This document shows positions 43,450 through 52,980 of a DNA stretch of 64,000 nt, piece by piece (positions within the stretch are counted from its first letter, which is position 1; each line of letters starts with the position of its first letter). The position numbers and the translations under genes are program-made. This DNA is from Faecalicatena contorta. Its GTDB lineage: Bacteria > Bacillota > Clostridia > Lachnospirales > Lachnospiraceae. The notes beneath the pieces are model-generated. The model had not been told where the DNA came from. It worked only from the letters and a program-made list of their open reading frames with translations, and made no database searches. The DNA is taken from the NCBI RefSeq assembly GCF_021531895.1, contig NZ_JAFBIX010000003.1, positions 53,585 to 117,584 on the forward strand, written 5' to 3'.

Positions 43450-44810
43450 TTTCTTTCCTCTTTTCTGCTGCATTGATCCAAAAATGCTTCTACAACCTTT
43501 AAGTTGCCGCAATAATGTATGTGCGGATATCCCGCCAATATGGTCTCTGTACTTACCATACACTTCCAGGAGCGTTCCGACAACGGCTTTTTCGCCACAA
43601 ATTCCTGCCCACACTGTGTGGAATCATAGTAATGAAATTCATGTGCCGGTAATGCATCTATTTTTTTTCCGAAGGCAGTTCCCTGAGACAATGTTACATA
43701 TCCAAAGCGTTTTAATGATGATGTATAGAAGCTTTTACCTTTTAACGCCCCTACCATTTCATAACTCTTTCCATCTTCAGCGGTAATACTTTCCTGCAGA
43801 TACATAAAACCTCCACATTCCGCCATGCATGGCAATCCCTCTTCAAGAGCCTGACGAATTTCAAGGCGAATACTTTGATTCTGGCACAAGTCCTTTGCAC
43901 ATAATTCCGGATACCCTCCATAGAAGAGAAGTCCATCCAGTCTGTCAGGAAGATGCCTGTCCCTTACCGGTGAAAAGGGCATCAATTTTACTCCCCGGTC
44001 TTCCAGAATATCCAGATTATCCTGATACATAAAGCAGAATGCCTCATCTTTCGCCAGACCGATGCGCAATCCATCATAACGTTTTTTTAAATATGAAGTC
44101 GATGTGTCCGGCAAGTCTGGCGCTGTCCGTGCCAATTTCACCAATCCATCCAGATCCAACGTCTGCTCCAATGTCTCTCCCAGATTCTTAAGTTTCAACT
44201 GAAGGGATTCTATTTCCTGCGGCATCTTAAGCCCAAGATATCTACTTTCCAACACGCAGTCTTCAATAACAGGAACGTAACCATATACTTTTACACTCGT
44301 CTCACGTTCAATCGTTTCTTTCATTCGCCCATACATCATTGGTGACAGACGATTCAAGATCACACCCGCAATCCGGCTGTCCGTCCGATATTGAAGAAAC
44401 CCCTGAATCAGCGGAACAATAGAAACACTGATACCTTTACAATCCAGAATCAATACTGCCGGTGTCTCTGTCGTATCTGCCACATCATAAGCACTTGATT
44501 CCACAGATGTACCCGCAAGGCCATCATAATACCCCATAACACCTTCTATTACGGCTATATCGCATTTTGAGCCATTCTTATATAGAAGATGCCTGACTCC
44601 CTCTCTTCCACATAAAAATGTATCCAGATTATAACTATCAAGTCCAATAACTTCCCGATGAAACATCGGATCAATATAATCCGGTCCACATTTAAATGCA
44701 GCGACCCGAAATTCTCGGTTCTTTAACGCCTGTAATATTCCGCAGGTAATCATGGTCTTTCCGGTCCCACTTCTTGGTGCAGTTAACAGTATTCTCGGTA
44801 TCCGACTCAT
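43446..44810 (-). CDS. cbiA: Cobyrinic acid a,c-diamide synthase
   Basis: 454 residues. The P-loop is APRSGTGKTMITCG (near residue 10). The glutamine amidotransferase domain carries its nucleophile Cys in MAECGGFMYLQES near residue 330 and EFHYYDS near residue 390. It amidates the a and c acetate side chains using glutamine and ATP. It overlaps the cbiJET fusion by 4 nt. Confidence 0.95.
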   Translation of the reverse strand: MSRIPRILLTAPRSGTGKTMITCGILQALKNREFRVAAFKCGPDYIDPMFHREVIGLDSYNLDTFLCGREGVRHLLYKNGSKCDIAVIEGVMGYYDGLAGTSVESSAYDVADTTETPAVLILDCKGISVSIVPLIQGFLQYRTDSRIAGVILNRLSPMMYGRMKETIERETSVKVYGYVPVIEDCVLESRYLGLKMPQEIESLQLKLKNLGETLEQTLDLDGLVKLARTAPDLPDTSTSYLKKRYDGLRIGLAKDEAFCFMYQDNLDILEDRGVKLMPFSPVRDRHLPDRLDGLLFYGGYPELCAKDLCQNQSIRLEIRQALEEGLPCMAECGGFMYLQESITAEDGKSYEMVGALKGKSFYTSSLKRFGYVTLSQGTAFGKKIDALPAHEFHYYDSTQCGQEFVAKKPLSERSWKCMVSTETILAGYPHIHYCGNLKVVEAFLDQCSRKEERK

Positions 44811-46798
44811 TCTCTTCCATCCTCATTACACGTAAAGCTAATCACAGAGACTGGATTCTGTCCCATCATCATATGATAGCTTCCCACACTTTTTGACTTT
44901 GCCACTGATATCTGGACAATCTCTTCCTCTGTAACCTTCACCTCATCACAACACTTAACAGCTTCTGCCAAAGTTTCCAATGCAATAGCGTTAATCACTA
45001 CTCGAACTTTTGGATTCTTCTGCGCCACAGTCTGTATAATTTCTTTCATATGTCCCTTACTTCCGCCAATAAACACACAATCCGGTGCCGGAAGTTCTTC
45101 TAATACATCTGGTGCTTCTCCTGCAATTACTGTAAGATTGTCGACTTTCATCTTTCTCTGATTCTGAAGTATCAAGGCAACTGCTTCTTCATTTCTCTCT
45201 ATCGCATAGACATGTCCCTGATCTGCCCGAATTGCTGCTTCCACAGAAACAGAACCGGTACCTGCTCCAACATCATACACAATAGAATCTCTCTTTAGAT
45301 GCAGTTTTGAGAGGCTGACACTACGAACTTCCTCTTTTGTCATAGGTACATCTCCACGCACAAATTCTCGATCCGGCAATCCATGAGTCGTCACCTGCGT
45401 TCCTCCCTTTGGATTTTCAATATACACTATTGCAAGATCTCCGCCGTTATAATCTACCAGAGATTCTGCCGTTCCCGACTCAATCTTCTCAGCTTCATAC
45501 GCCAGATCGCTCCCAATGCAAACATTCAGATTGCCATACCCATATTCCATCATTTCTCGACATATGCTTCGGACTCCATCTGCATTTCCCGAAAGAGCAA
45601 TCGTCTTCTTATGATTACGGATAACAGAGATTAAATTAGTTTTCCTTCCATGAACGCTGGTCAGTGCTGCATCATCCCAGGAAATGCCCAACCTGGCACA
45701 GAAATAGGCTACCGAAGAAATTCCAGGAACCACTTCCGCTTCAATATCCGGCTCCTGTTGTAATAACTGAAGCAGCTTCTTGGCACCACTATAGAACCCT
45801 ACATCACCGGATAATGCGACTACAACATTCTCATACTCTGGATGTTCTTTAATATAAGCAAGTATCTCTTCCGGCTTGTAAGCCGCATAGGATGGCTGCT
45901 CTGCTTTTGCAGAAGACTCCAGCATACGCTTTGCTCCAATCAGTAACTGCGCTTTCTGACAGAGTTTTTTTCCTTGCACCGTAAAGGTATCTTCCGGCCC
46001 CATTCCGATTCCTACGATAGAAACTTTCCACTTATCTTGTAAATTTAATTCTTTCTTTAAAAACCCACACATTTCTCTATATGCAAGTCCCGTCTCCTGA
46101 AAAGGCCGTCCGATTACAACCAGTCCAACGCCCGCAAGTCTGGCAGCCTGGCATTTTTCTCTGTATCCTCCCACATTGCCAGATTCCTTCGTCACCAGAT
46201 ACGCAATCTCAAATTCCCGCAGCATTGCCAGATTCATCTCAACCGAAAACGGCCCTTGCATGCAGATCAGATGTCTTCCAGTAAACCCAAGATCTTCGCA
46301 CTTGGCAGCTACATTCTGCAGAGAGAGCACTCGCGCATAGACTCGCTCCTGATAATCTGTTAGTCTGGTATACTCCTCCAACTCTTTACTTCCAGTTGTT
46401 ACGAGAATATTTCCTTCCGTCTGTTCCAGAAATCGAATGGCTTCCTCCATATTCTCTACACAGACACAATCCTGCATCTGACTGGATTCTCTGACCAGGC
46501 GCAGATAATCTGCATTGCACTGTTCGCAGGCAGTTCTCAGATTCTCCGTCACTTCTTTGGCATAGGGATGTGTCGCATCAACCACATAGCGTGGCCGATA
46601 TTTTCGAATAAATTGTTGCATTTCTTCACAATCCATCCGATTGTGAGATACGGTAATATTCGTATCTTCTGGAAGAAGGCTCTCTCCATATGAAGTTGCA
46701 ACACAGACATGTACCTGTACCTGCCTTTTCACCAAATATTCCGCCAGTTTCCTGCCTTCTGTAGTTCCTCCGAAGATTAATATCTTAATCTCTTTCAT
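44807..46798 (-). CDS. cbiJET: CbiJ-CbiE-CbiT fusion (precorrin-6A reductase, C5 methyltransferase, decarboxylating C15 methyltransferase)
   Basis: 663 residues in three modules. Residues 1-250 are CbiJ (FGGTTEGRKLA, VDATHPYAKEV, TTGSKELEEY, LVTKESGNVGGYREK), which reduces cobalt-precorrin-6A. Residues 257-470 are CbiE (VGIGMGPEDTFT, LSGDVGFYSGAKKL), a SAM-dependent methyltransferase. Residues 473-663 are CbiT (DVGAGTGSVSVEAA, FIGGSKGHMKEI), a class I methyltransferase that also decarboxylates. CbiE-CbiT fusions (CobL) are common; adding CbiJ in front puts three consecutive steps on one chain. There is no frameshift between modules. Confidence 0.94.
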   Translation of the reverse strand: MKEIKILIFGGTTEGRKLAEYLVKRQVQVHVCVATSYGESLLPEDTNITVSHNRMDCEEMQQFIRKYRPRYVVDATHPYAKEVTENLRTACEQCNADYLRLVRESSQMQDCVCVENMEEAIRFLEQTEGNILVTTGSKELEEYTRLTDYQERVYARVLSLQNVAAKCEDLGFTGRHLICMQGPFSVEMNLAMLREFEIAYLVTKESGNVGGYREKCQAARLAGVGLVVIGRPFQETGLAYREMCGFLKKELNLQDKWKVSIVGIGMGPEDTFTVQGKKLCQKAQLLIGAKRMLESSAKAEQPSYAAYKPEEILAYIKEHPEYENVVVALSGDVGFYSGAKKLLQLLQQEPDIEAEVVPGISSVAYFCARLGISWDDAALTSVHGRKTNLISVIRNHKKTIALSGNADGVRSICREMMEYGYGNLNVCIGSDLAYEAEKIESGTAESLVDYNGGDLAIVYIENPKGGTQVTTHGLPDREFVRGDVPMTKEEVRSVSLSKLHLKRDSIVYDVGAGTGSVSVEAAIRADQGHVYAIERNEEAVALILQNQRKMKVDNLTVIAGEAPDVLEELPAPDCVFIGGSKGHMKEIIQTVAQKNPKVRVVINAIALETLAEAVKCCDEVKVTEEEIVQISVAKSKSVGSYHMMMGQNPVSVISFTCNEDGRE

Positions 46799-47522
46799 AA
46801 CGATATCCCCTTGGCGTAACCATTTTTCCGTCTATTACTTTTGTATCACAATTTCCGATAAATACTGTAGAGAACATATCTACTGCTGTTTTCTGTAATT
46901 CCTTCAAGGATAGTATCTGCATCGCTTCACCTTCTCTTGCGATATTTTTTACAACACCACATACGGTATCTTCCGATTTATATCGGAGCATCAGATCACA
47001 TGCCTTATCCAGATAATCTGCCCGCTTCTTACTGGATGGGTTATACAGGCAGATCACAAAATCTGCTTGCGCTGCCGCAAGAAGTCTCTTTTCGATCTTC
47101 TCCCATGGAGTCAGAAGATCACTGAGACTGATCAGACAACAATCATGGCTCATAGGCGCTCCTAAGACTGCCGCACCGCCTATAGCCGCTGTCACTCCCG
47201 GAATAATCTCTAATTCAATATCCGGATATTTTTCTCCAATCTCATACATCAACCCGGCCATGCCATAGATTCCGGCATCCCCACTGCATACCATTGCTGT
47301 CGTCCGCCCTTTTGCAGCTTCTTCAAAAGCCATCTCACAGCGACGAACCTCCTGTCTCATTGGGGTAGTCAAAAACTCTTTTTCACCGAAATATTCTCGA
47401 AGAAGATCAACATACACCGTATACCCTACGATTACATCGCATTTCTTTAACGCTTCCGCTGCTTTGATCGTCATCTGTTCATATGATCCCGGTCCGATTC
47501 CTATCACATATATCTTATTCAA
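46785..47522 (-). CDS. cbiH: Cobalt-precorrin-3B C17-methyltransferase
   Basis: 245 residues. The tetrapyrrole-methylase start is YVIGIGPGSYEQMTIKA, followed by VCSGDAGIYGMAGL, PGVTAAIGGAAVLGAPMSHD and FVICLYNPSSKKR. It closes the corrin ring with ring contraction at the C17 step. It overlaps neighbours on both sides. Confidence 0.95.
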   Translation of the reverse strand: MNKIYVIGIGPGSYEQMTIKAAEALKKCDVIVGYTVYVDLLREYFGEKEFLTTPMRQEVRRCEMAFEEAAKGRTTAMVCSGDAGIYGMAGLMYEIGEKYPDIELEIIPGVTAAIGGAAVLGAPMSHDCCLISLSDLLTPWEKIEKRLLAAAQADFVICLYNPSSKKRADYLDKACDLMLRYKSEDTVCGVVKNIAREGEAMQILSLKELQKTAVDMFSTVFIGNCDTKVIDGKMVTPRGYRYERD

Positions 47523-48567
47523 AACTTATCCTCCATTCTTTTACGGCAAGTGCAACGGTGACCCCATTACCCGCTTGTTTTTTTACAATAAGCTGTCCAG
47601 ATTCACTGGCACACAAAGCACTGCGTTCACACACATTATCAACACCAGTCACCCGTTCTACGAATCCAGACGACGTGAAATCGCCTTTTACCTCTTGTAA
47701 TTCTTTCGAACTATATACCTGAAATTGTAATCGGTGTGCCAAACAGTATTCAAGAATTCCTGGTTCATTTGCCTTTATATCAATACTCGCAACCTGCCAG
47801 ATACTTTCCGGCCAGATATGATTCTGCCGCAGAACATTGGTGACGGCCAGTTCAATCTGTTCTGCTTCTGTATGCTTCCTACATCCGATTCCTGCGACAA
47901 CAACTTTTGGAATCAGATACAATGTCTGGCTCCATGCAGGATTTCGATAAATTCCTACCGATATATCCGGTTCATTTTTTCCCTGGTCTTCTATCAGATT
48001 CCAGAGGACAAGTCCCCGTGGAAGCTTTCCTTCCACATTCTTCTCATTACCCTGAAAATCAATCAAAACCGGCGTCTCCTTCAATATATCTGCTGAGATT
48101 CTTTTTGCTCTTTTCATATCCTGTATCTGAAGTCCGTTTTTTACTGCAAAAACATCCACTGCCCATTTTTGGTTAATATCAGTCGCTGTCGTGATCACCG
48201 GCAGTGCCTGTACCTTTTCACAGACTAACAGAGCCAGCTCATTAGCCCCACCTATATGCCCAGATAATAGAGGAATACAATGGATTCCCATTTCATCAAT
48301 GACCAAAACAGCCGGATCCTTCTGCTTTGATCTTACATATGGCGCTATAGCACGTACTGCAATGCCTGTAGCTCCAATGAAGATCAGCGCATCCTGACTT
48401 TCAAACTGTTGTCTGGTCCAGTCTGACAGAGTAAGATCTGTCGCTTCTGGTATGCCCATACATTTGACATCTACGGTTACCCGATACTCTTCCGCTCTCA
48501 GTCCGGCCGCCACTTTGTCTGCCAGGATTTTGCCTTTTTGTGTAAAACATATGAGTGCTACATTCAT
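47515..48567 (-). CDS. cbiG: Cobalt-precorrin-5A hydrolase
   Basis: 350 residues. The N-terminal part has FIGATGIAVRAIAPYV and LLSGHIGGANELA. The C-terminal CbiG domain begins near residue 225 (VAGIGCRKHTEAEQIE) with SIDIKANEPGILEY. It opens the delta-lactone ring and releases acetaldehyde. Confidence 0.95.
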   Translation of the reverse strand: MNVALICFTQKGKILADKVAAGLRAEEYRVTVDVKCMGIPEATDLTLSDWTRQQFESQDALIFIGATGIAVRAIAPYVRSKQKDPAVLVIDEMGIHCIPLLSGHIGGANELALLVCEKVQALPVITTATDINQKWAVDVFAVKNGLQIQDMKRAKRISADILKETPVLIDFQGNEKNVEGKLPRGLVLWNLIEDQGKNEPDISVGIYRNPAWSQTLYLIPKVVVAGIGCRKHTEAEQIELAVTNVLRQNHIWPESIWQVASIDIKANEPGILEYCLAHRLQFQVYSSKELQEVKGDFTSSGFVERVTGVDNVCERSALCASESGQLIVKKQAGNGVTVALAVKEWRISFE

Positions 48568-49326
48568 TTACTCTGTTCCTTCCCGATATTCCGTAGTAAA
48601 TGTAGGATCATATAACTTTGATCGCTGATAATGATTATGGCTGACAACATCTCCAACAATAATCAATGCTGTCTTTCTAATTCCATGAGACTTTGCCGTC
48701 TCTTCCAATGTCTCTATCGTACAGATATGTGTCTCTTCCTCAGGCCAGGTCGCCTTATATACAATTGCAGCCGGTGTATCCGGTTCATAACCTCCACAGA
48801 TCAGTTGTTCTGTCAGTTTCGCCAGTAGTCCTGTACTTAAGAACAGTACCATGGTCGCCCTGTGCTTTGCAAATGAAGCAATACTCTCTCTCTCCGGCAC
48901 AGGTGTCCTTCCTTCTGTTCTTGTAATGACCACACTCTGCGATACATCCGGCAAAGTATATTCCAGATTCAATGCTGCCGCAGCACCACAAAAAGAGCTT
49001 ACCCCCGGGCAAGAATCATATAGAATGTTCTTCTCATCCAGAATATCCATCTGCTCTCGAATCGCACCATAGAGACATGGATCTCCCGTATGCAGCCGGA
49101 CAGTCATCTGACTCTTTTTTTCTGCCTGTATCATTACCTCTATCACTTCCTCCAGCGTCATGAATGCGCTATTGTAGATCTTACATCCTTCTTTCGCATA
49201 TTTTAAAAGTCCCGGATTCACTAAGGACCCTGCATAGATAATTACGTCAGCATCTTCAATCATCTTCTGCCCCCTGACTGTAATCAGATCTTCTGCCCCA
49301 GGTCCAGCTCCAACAAAATGTATCAT
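48568..49326 (-). CDS. cbiF: Cobalt-precorrin-4 C11-methyltransferase
   Basis: 252 residues. Motifs are HFVGAGPGAEDLITVRG, VRLHTGDPCLYGAIREQ and PGVSSFCGAAAALN, plus the C-terminal LYDPTFTTEYR typical of CbiF/CobM. Uses S-adenosylmethionine. Start and stop abut or overlap cbiL and cbiG. Confidence 0.95.
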   Translation of the reverse strand: MIHFVGAGPGAEDLITVRGQKMIEDADVIIYAGSLVNPGLLKYAKEGCKIYNSAFMTLEEVIEVMIQAEKKSQMTVRLHTGDPCLYGAIREQMDILDEKNILYDSCPGVSSFCGAAAALNLEYTLPDVSQSVVITRTEGRTPVPERESIASFAKHRATMVLFLSTGLLAKLTEQLICGGYEPDTPAAIVYKATWPEEETHICTIETLEETAKSHGIRKTALIIVGDVVSHNHYQRSKLYDPTFTTEYREGTE

Positions 49327-50021
49327 AACGCCTCTCCTTCTTTCACAAATAACAATGTATAATACCCTGCATCTTCAGGAATCTGTTCTGTTCCATAATA
49401 GATATGCTCCGTCTTCATTCCACAGTTTTCTACCATGACAACAGATGCATCCATATCTTTTAGCTGTTCTTTTACATGCGGAAGTTTCTTTCCTGCCTTC
49501 ATAAGAATCTTTGTTCCTTCTAACTGCAGAGCCTCTTCAATCTGATATGAAGCCGGAATAATGTGAATCTGTTCCGCTTTCTCAGCAATTCCTATATTCA
49601 GTCTCGCCGCTGCTGCACAGAATGATGGAACTCCGCTGACCATCTCTACCTCATATCCCTTTTTTTGAATCTCTTTATGCAGATAAATATAAGTAGAATA
49701 CACTGCAGGATCTCCTAATGTTAAAAATGCCACTTTCTTTCCTTTATCCAGGCAACGACTCAAAACTTTCGCACCTTCCTCATGATTCTTTTGTAAAGTC
49801 TGCTCATCTTTTGTCATAGGCATATAAATCCCCAACAGCTCTTTTTGTTCAATCTCTGGATACGCTTCCCTGACAATCTGATAAGCAACCGTTTCCATCG
49901 GATTCCTGCCCGGAACCGCAATCACATCACATTCTCGAATAACTCGCAATGCTTTTACTGTTAAAAGCTCCGGATCTCCGGGGCCTACGCCAACTCCATA
50001 TAAGATTCCTGCCATCTTCAT
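49323..50021 (-). CDS. cbiL: Cobalt-precorrin-2 C20-methyltransferase
   Basis: 232 residues. LYGVGVGPGDPELLTVKA, FLTLGDPAVYSTYIYL and VSGVPSFCAAAARLN define the CbiL/CobI methylase. ATG 50021 or ATG 50015 may be used. It carries out the first committed methylation of the pathway in this operon. Confidence 0.95.
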   Translation of the reverse strand: MKMAGILYGVGVGPGDPELLTVKALRVIRECDVIAVPGRNPMETVAYQIVREAYPEIEQKELLGIYMPMTKDEQTLQKNHEEGAKVLSRCLDKGKKVAFLTLGDPAVYSTYIYLHKEIQKKGYEVEMVSGVPSFCAAAARLNIGIAEKAEQIHIIPASYQIEEALQLEGTKILMKAGKKLPHVKEQLKDMDASVVMVENCGMKTEHIYYGTEQIPEDAGYYTLLFVKEGEAL

Positions 50022-50055
50022 TCTCCTTGTGTCTTTATTACTATATGATGCTAGG

Positions 50056-51201
50056 TCATACGCTTTTGACCCTAACTTTATATTTTTCTATCAGATGTTC
50101 TGCCTGGCTGGTCTTTCCAAGAATACCATATATATTGGAAAATGTGATCGCACCAATCTGAAGCTCACCTGCTGCCCGGTAATTCAAATACTGCTCCATT
50201 CGCTCCATTATCTGCCCCATAATCCTTTCTCGCTCAGAAACTGTGCATCTGTCCAATGCATCATCTGTTGTCATACAATCCAGGAATTCACAGGTCTTTT
50301 CCCTCGAAACTCCTGCTTTTAACGCTGCCGCTGCAAGAATCTCCATCCGACAGTCCGCCCATCTTGAATGGGTATTCATAATCCCTCCGGCAACTTTAAT
50401 GAGTTTTCCGATATGCCCTACCAGCAGAATACCTTTACTTCCCTGATCAATTGCCATATCTATAGTCTGTCCAATATAATTACTGCATTTAACCACTTCC
50501 TGCTCTTCAATCCCATAGGCTTGTCTCAGAAAATCCAGGCCATAATTCCCCGGTGCCGCAATCAGATATTCTTTTCCTGCCGCTATTTTCACTCTTATAT
50601 CCAGGCAAATAGTATCCAACAATGCCTGCTCACTCATCGGTTCTACCAATCCGCTGGTTCCCAGAATCGACAGACCACCCTCAATTCCCAGTCTCGGATT
50701 AAAAGTCTTTGCTGCAAGACGTTTTCCTTCCGGTATGGATATCTCAACATATATGCCCCCAAGATAACCAACCTCCTCACAGGCATCCTCCACTTCTTGC
50801 AAGATCATCTTACGCGGAACGCGATTGATCGCCGCATTCCCAACTGGTTGATCCAGACCTGGTTTCGTAACTCTCCCGATTCCCTGACCTCCATCAAGAA
50901 TGTACTGTCCTGTATTTGTTTTTTCCACTTTACTGTACACCATGATTCCGTTCGTGATATCAGGATCATCTCCACTATCTTTTTGGACTGCACAAGATAT
51001 GCTCTGTATCTCCTTTTGATTCTCATCCCGGTATTCTATCCTGATATCATGAATCTTCAACTGAAGTTTCTTTCCCTTGGGAAGTTCCACTTCTACCTGA
51101 TCTATCTGCTCTTTTGCAAATAGCATCTTCAGCGCGGCTTTCGTCGCCGCCTGTGCGCACGTTCCCGTAGTATAACCCCAGGCAAGTTTTTTCTGTGCCA
51201 T
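50056..51201 (-). CDS. cbiD: Cobalt-precorrin-5B C1-methyltransferase
   Basis: 381 residues. The family start is AWGYTTGTCAQAATKAAL, followed by GYLGGIYVEISIPEG, LGTSGLVEPMSEQAL and GHIGKLIKVAGGIMNTHS. CbiD is specific to the anaerobic route, so it marks early cobalt insertion. It is the first gene behind the cobalamin riboswitch. Confidence 0.96.
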   Translation of the reverse strand: MAQKKLAWGYTTGTCAQAATKAALKMLFAKEQIDQVEVELPKGKKLQLKIHDIRIEYRDENQKEIQSISCAVQKDSGDDPDITNGIMVYSKVEKTNTGQYILDGGQGIGRVTKPGLDQPVGNAAINRVPRKMILQEVEDACEEVGYLGGIYVEISIPEGKRLAAKTFNPRLGIEGGLSILGTSGLVEPMSEQALLDTICLDIRVKIAAGKEYLIAAPGNYGLDFLRQAYGIEEQEVVKCSNYIGQTIDMAIDQGSKGILLVGHIGKLIKVAGGIMNTHSRWADCRMEILAAAALKAGVSREKTCEFLDCMTTDDALDRCTVSERERIMGQIMERMEQYLNYRAAGELQIGAITFSNIYGILGKTSQAEHLIEKYKVRVKSV

Positions 51202-51257
51202 TCTTTCTCTCCTGTCACATCTTTTTCTACATTCATGAATATATCTTTTTCATATGA

Positions 51258-51293
51258 AAGAAAAAGGAGGTGACGCCTTGCGACAATCCCTCC
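51258..51293 (-). terminator. Riboswitch terminator ahead of cbiD
   Basis: GGAGG (minus strand, 51293 side) pairs with CCTCC (51266-51270) around TGTCGC/GCGTCA. The stem is followed by TTTTTCTTTC. It would form when B12 is bound and stop transcription before cbiD. Confidence 0.7.
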
Positions 51294-51361
51294 ATACAAT
51301 CAGAACTTTTCCATTCTTATGTATCATCCTGCCCTCACCGTAAGACTTTACTCTGATTACT

Positions 51362-51520
51362 GGCAGGTATCCTGACTTAAAACTAAAACCTAATCCCCGC
51401 CCTTCCCGTTGTCATTCTCACAACAGTGGTCCGCAGGTTTCGTCATTTCTTACAGTAGAGTGAGCTGCTGCGGATTCGCACCGCATTCCCTTTTCATCCA
51501 CAAAGTGAAACCAGTCTCAA
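51362..51520 (-). promoter_or_regulatory. Cobalamin riboswitch
   Basis: In minus-strand reading the element starts near GGTTTCACTTTGTGG, has AATGCGGTGCGAATCCGCAG and GAAACCTGCGGACCACTG, and ends with the B12 box GTCAGGATACCTGCC (51362-51376). This matches the AdoCbl class layout. It controls the downstream cobalamin operon. Confidence 0.92.
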
Positions 51521-51527
51521 TATCTAT

Positions 51528-51556
51528 ATTCTATCGGTTTATGTCAGGCATGTCAA
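51528..51556 (-). promoter_or_regulatory. Promoter of the cobalamin operon
   Basis: TTGACA (51551-51556), 17-bp spacer and TAGAAT (51528-51533) on the minus strand, just ahead of the riboswitch. Confidence 0.8.
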
Positions 51557-51588
51557 ATTCTTTTCTGCTTCCTGTTTCTATTCCCTTT

Positions 51589-52359
51589 TTATTCATATAA
51601 AAAACTTATATATTCATAGATTTCAGCAAAATTTATGATACATTTCCCTTCAAAAATCCTCACTGGAACTTTGTCATCAAATCCATAGATTACTGGAAAT
51701 TCATCATGTTCAAAGTCATATACTAATACTTTTTTCTGTACCGGATCTACAATCCAGTATTCTCTGACTCCTGCACTGGCATATTTTTCACACTTTATAA
51801 TCATATCTTTCTTTCTTCCTGATTCAGAGAGAATTTCCACAATGAAATCCGGTGCCCCATAAGTACAATGCTTAATTAATTTCCTCCGATCACACACTAC
51901 AAACACGTCTGGCTGAACCATCGTCTTATCATCACAGTCGAGCTGAACATCTGCCGGCGCAACAAACGGAATACACTGCCCACCTTCTTTTTTTATATAA
52001 TCTTTGATTGGCTGCCATATCTCTGTACATAATAATTGATGCAAATTCGACGGTGCCGCCATATCATAGATGACTCCATTCATTAACTCCACACGTCTTT
52101 CTTTCGGCAATGCATAATAATCTTGCACAGTGTATTCCCCCGGTCTTTTCACCGAATAATCCCTTACAGATTCAGCCATCTTGTTATCTTCTTTTTTCAG
52201 CACTTTCTCTAAAGCCAACAATGTATCATATCGTGGTGAGGCAGTTACACCCGCAAAAATTTTCTGCACTGTGCCAAGAGGAACACCCGATAGTTCTGAA
52301 ATCATTTCGTTCGTATAACCTAAGAGTTTCTTTCTCTCTTTCATTTCCTGTACTGTCAT
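51589..52359 (-). CDS. HTH-Uma2 fusion (Uma2/DUF820 family endonuclease-like)
   Basis: 256 residues. Residues 1-55 form an XRE-like helix-turn-helix (MISELSGVPLGTVQKIFAGV). From about residue 75 a Uma2 domain follows: YYALPKERRVELMNGVIYDM, then VQPDVFVVCD, DFIVEILSESGRK and YWIVDP. The strands bear the PD-(D/E)XK-like acidic and Lys residues. Uma2 proteins are abundant in cyanobacteria and some Firmicutes, with no firmly known role. The DNA-binding head suggests a target-directed nuclease or a regulator. Monocistronic; it ends near the cobalamin promoter. Confidence 0.87.
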   Translation of the reverse strand: MTVQEMKERKKLLGYTNEMISELSGVPLGTVQKIFAGVTASPRYDTLLALEKVLKKEDNKMAESVRDYSVKRPGEYTVQDYYALPKERRVELMNGVIYDMAAPSNLHQLLCTEIWQPIKDYIKKEGGQCIPFVAPADVQLDCDDKTMVQPDVFVVCDRRKLIKHCTYGAPDFIVEILSESGRKKDMIIKCEKYASAGVREYWIVDPVQKKVLVYDFEHDEFPVIYGFDDKVPVRIFEGKCIINFAEIYEYISFLYE

Positions 52360-52448
52360 TTTGGTTCCTCTCTTTCATTTGTTTTCATAATTATATCTTT
52401 TATCACTCCATATGTCAATCATATTATTTCCATTTAATTTCCATATTT

Positions 52449-52928
52449 TTACCGTATCTCGCTCTCTCGTGCCTGAATCTCGCCACAGGCAATCATTTCT
52501 CCAGAAGCACCAGATGGCTGTGTATGAAAATCATCCGGCAACGCATGGATAATTACCGTTTTTCCAATGACATCCTCAGGATAAAACCGATCTGTATATA
52601 CACACATCCACGCAATCCCATTATTACTTAGCAGAGGCGGCAAATCCCCTGCATGCTCAGGATGCTGTGATTTTACTGACTGGTAATGCCCATCAACATT
52701 TGCAAAGGGCTCCTGATCTGCTCCAGAACAGCTGCCACCTTCATGAATATGAAATCCATGAAACTGTTGACTGCTTTTTCCATTGATATCTGTAATCCCA
52801 TAAATAGATGCAACCAGCACCGTTCCTCCAAACGTATCATAAAAATCCACTCTACCTCTGAGATGTGGATACTTTGCACTTCCTGCTATCTTCGCAGAAG
52901 CAGTTGGATGATTCTCCATAATCTTCAT
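52449..52928 (-). CDS. Cu/Zn superoxide dismutase family protein
   Basis: 159 residues. Metal-ligand motifs are HGFHIHEGGSC, HPEHAGDLPPLL and ALPDDFHTQPSG. ASGEMIACGEI near the C-terminus supplies the disulfide Cys. The protein has no signal peptide and so appears cytosolic, which is uncommon for bacterial Cu/Zn enzymes. ATG 52928 follows AAGGAGTG. The gene stands alone after the terminator of the pheS operon. Confidence 0.88.
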   Translation of the reverse strand: MKIMENHPTASAKIAGSAKYPHLRGRVDFYDTFGGTVLVASIYGITDINGKSSQQFHGFHIHEGGSCSGADQEPFANVDGHYQSVKSQHPEHAGDLPPLLSNNGIAWMCVYTDRFYPEDVIGKTVIIHALPDDFHTQPSGASGEMIACGEIQARESEIR

Positions 52929-52980
52929 CTTACCATCACACTCCTTGTGGCATTCTATGCAAATACCTTCAGGAATATGT

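Noticed and set aside
42394..43614. Longer cobT starting at 43614
   Set aside because: The extra 55 codons lie in cbiA coding sequence; ATG 43449 has a ribosome binding site and the known family N-terminus.
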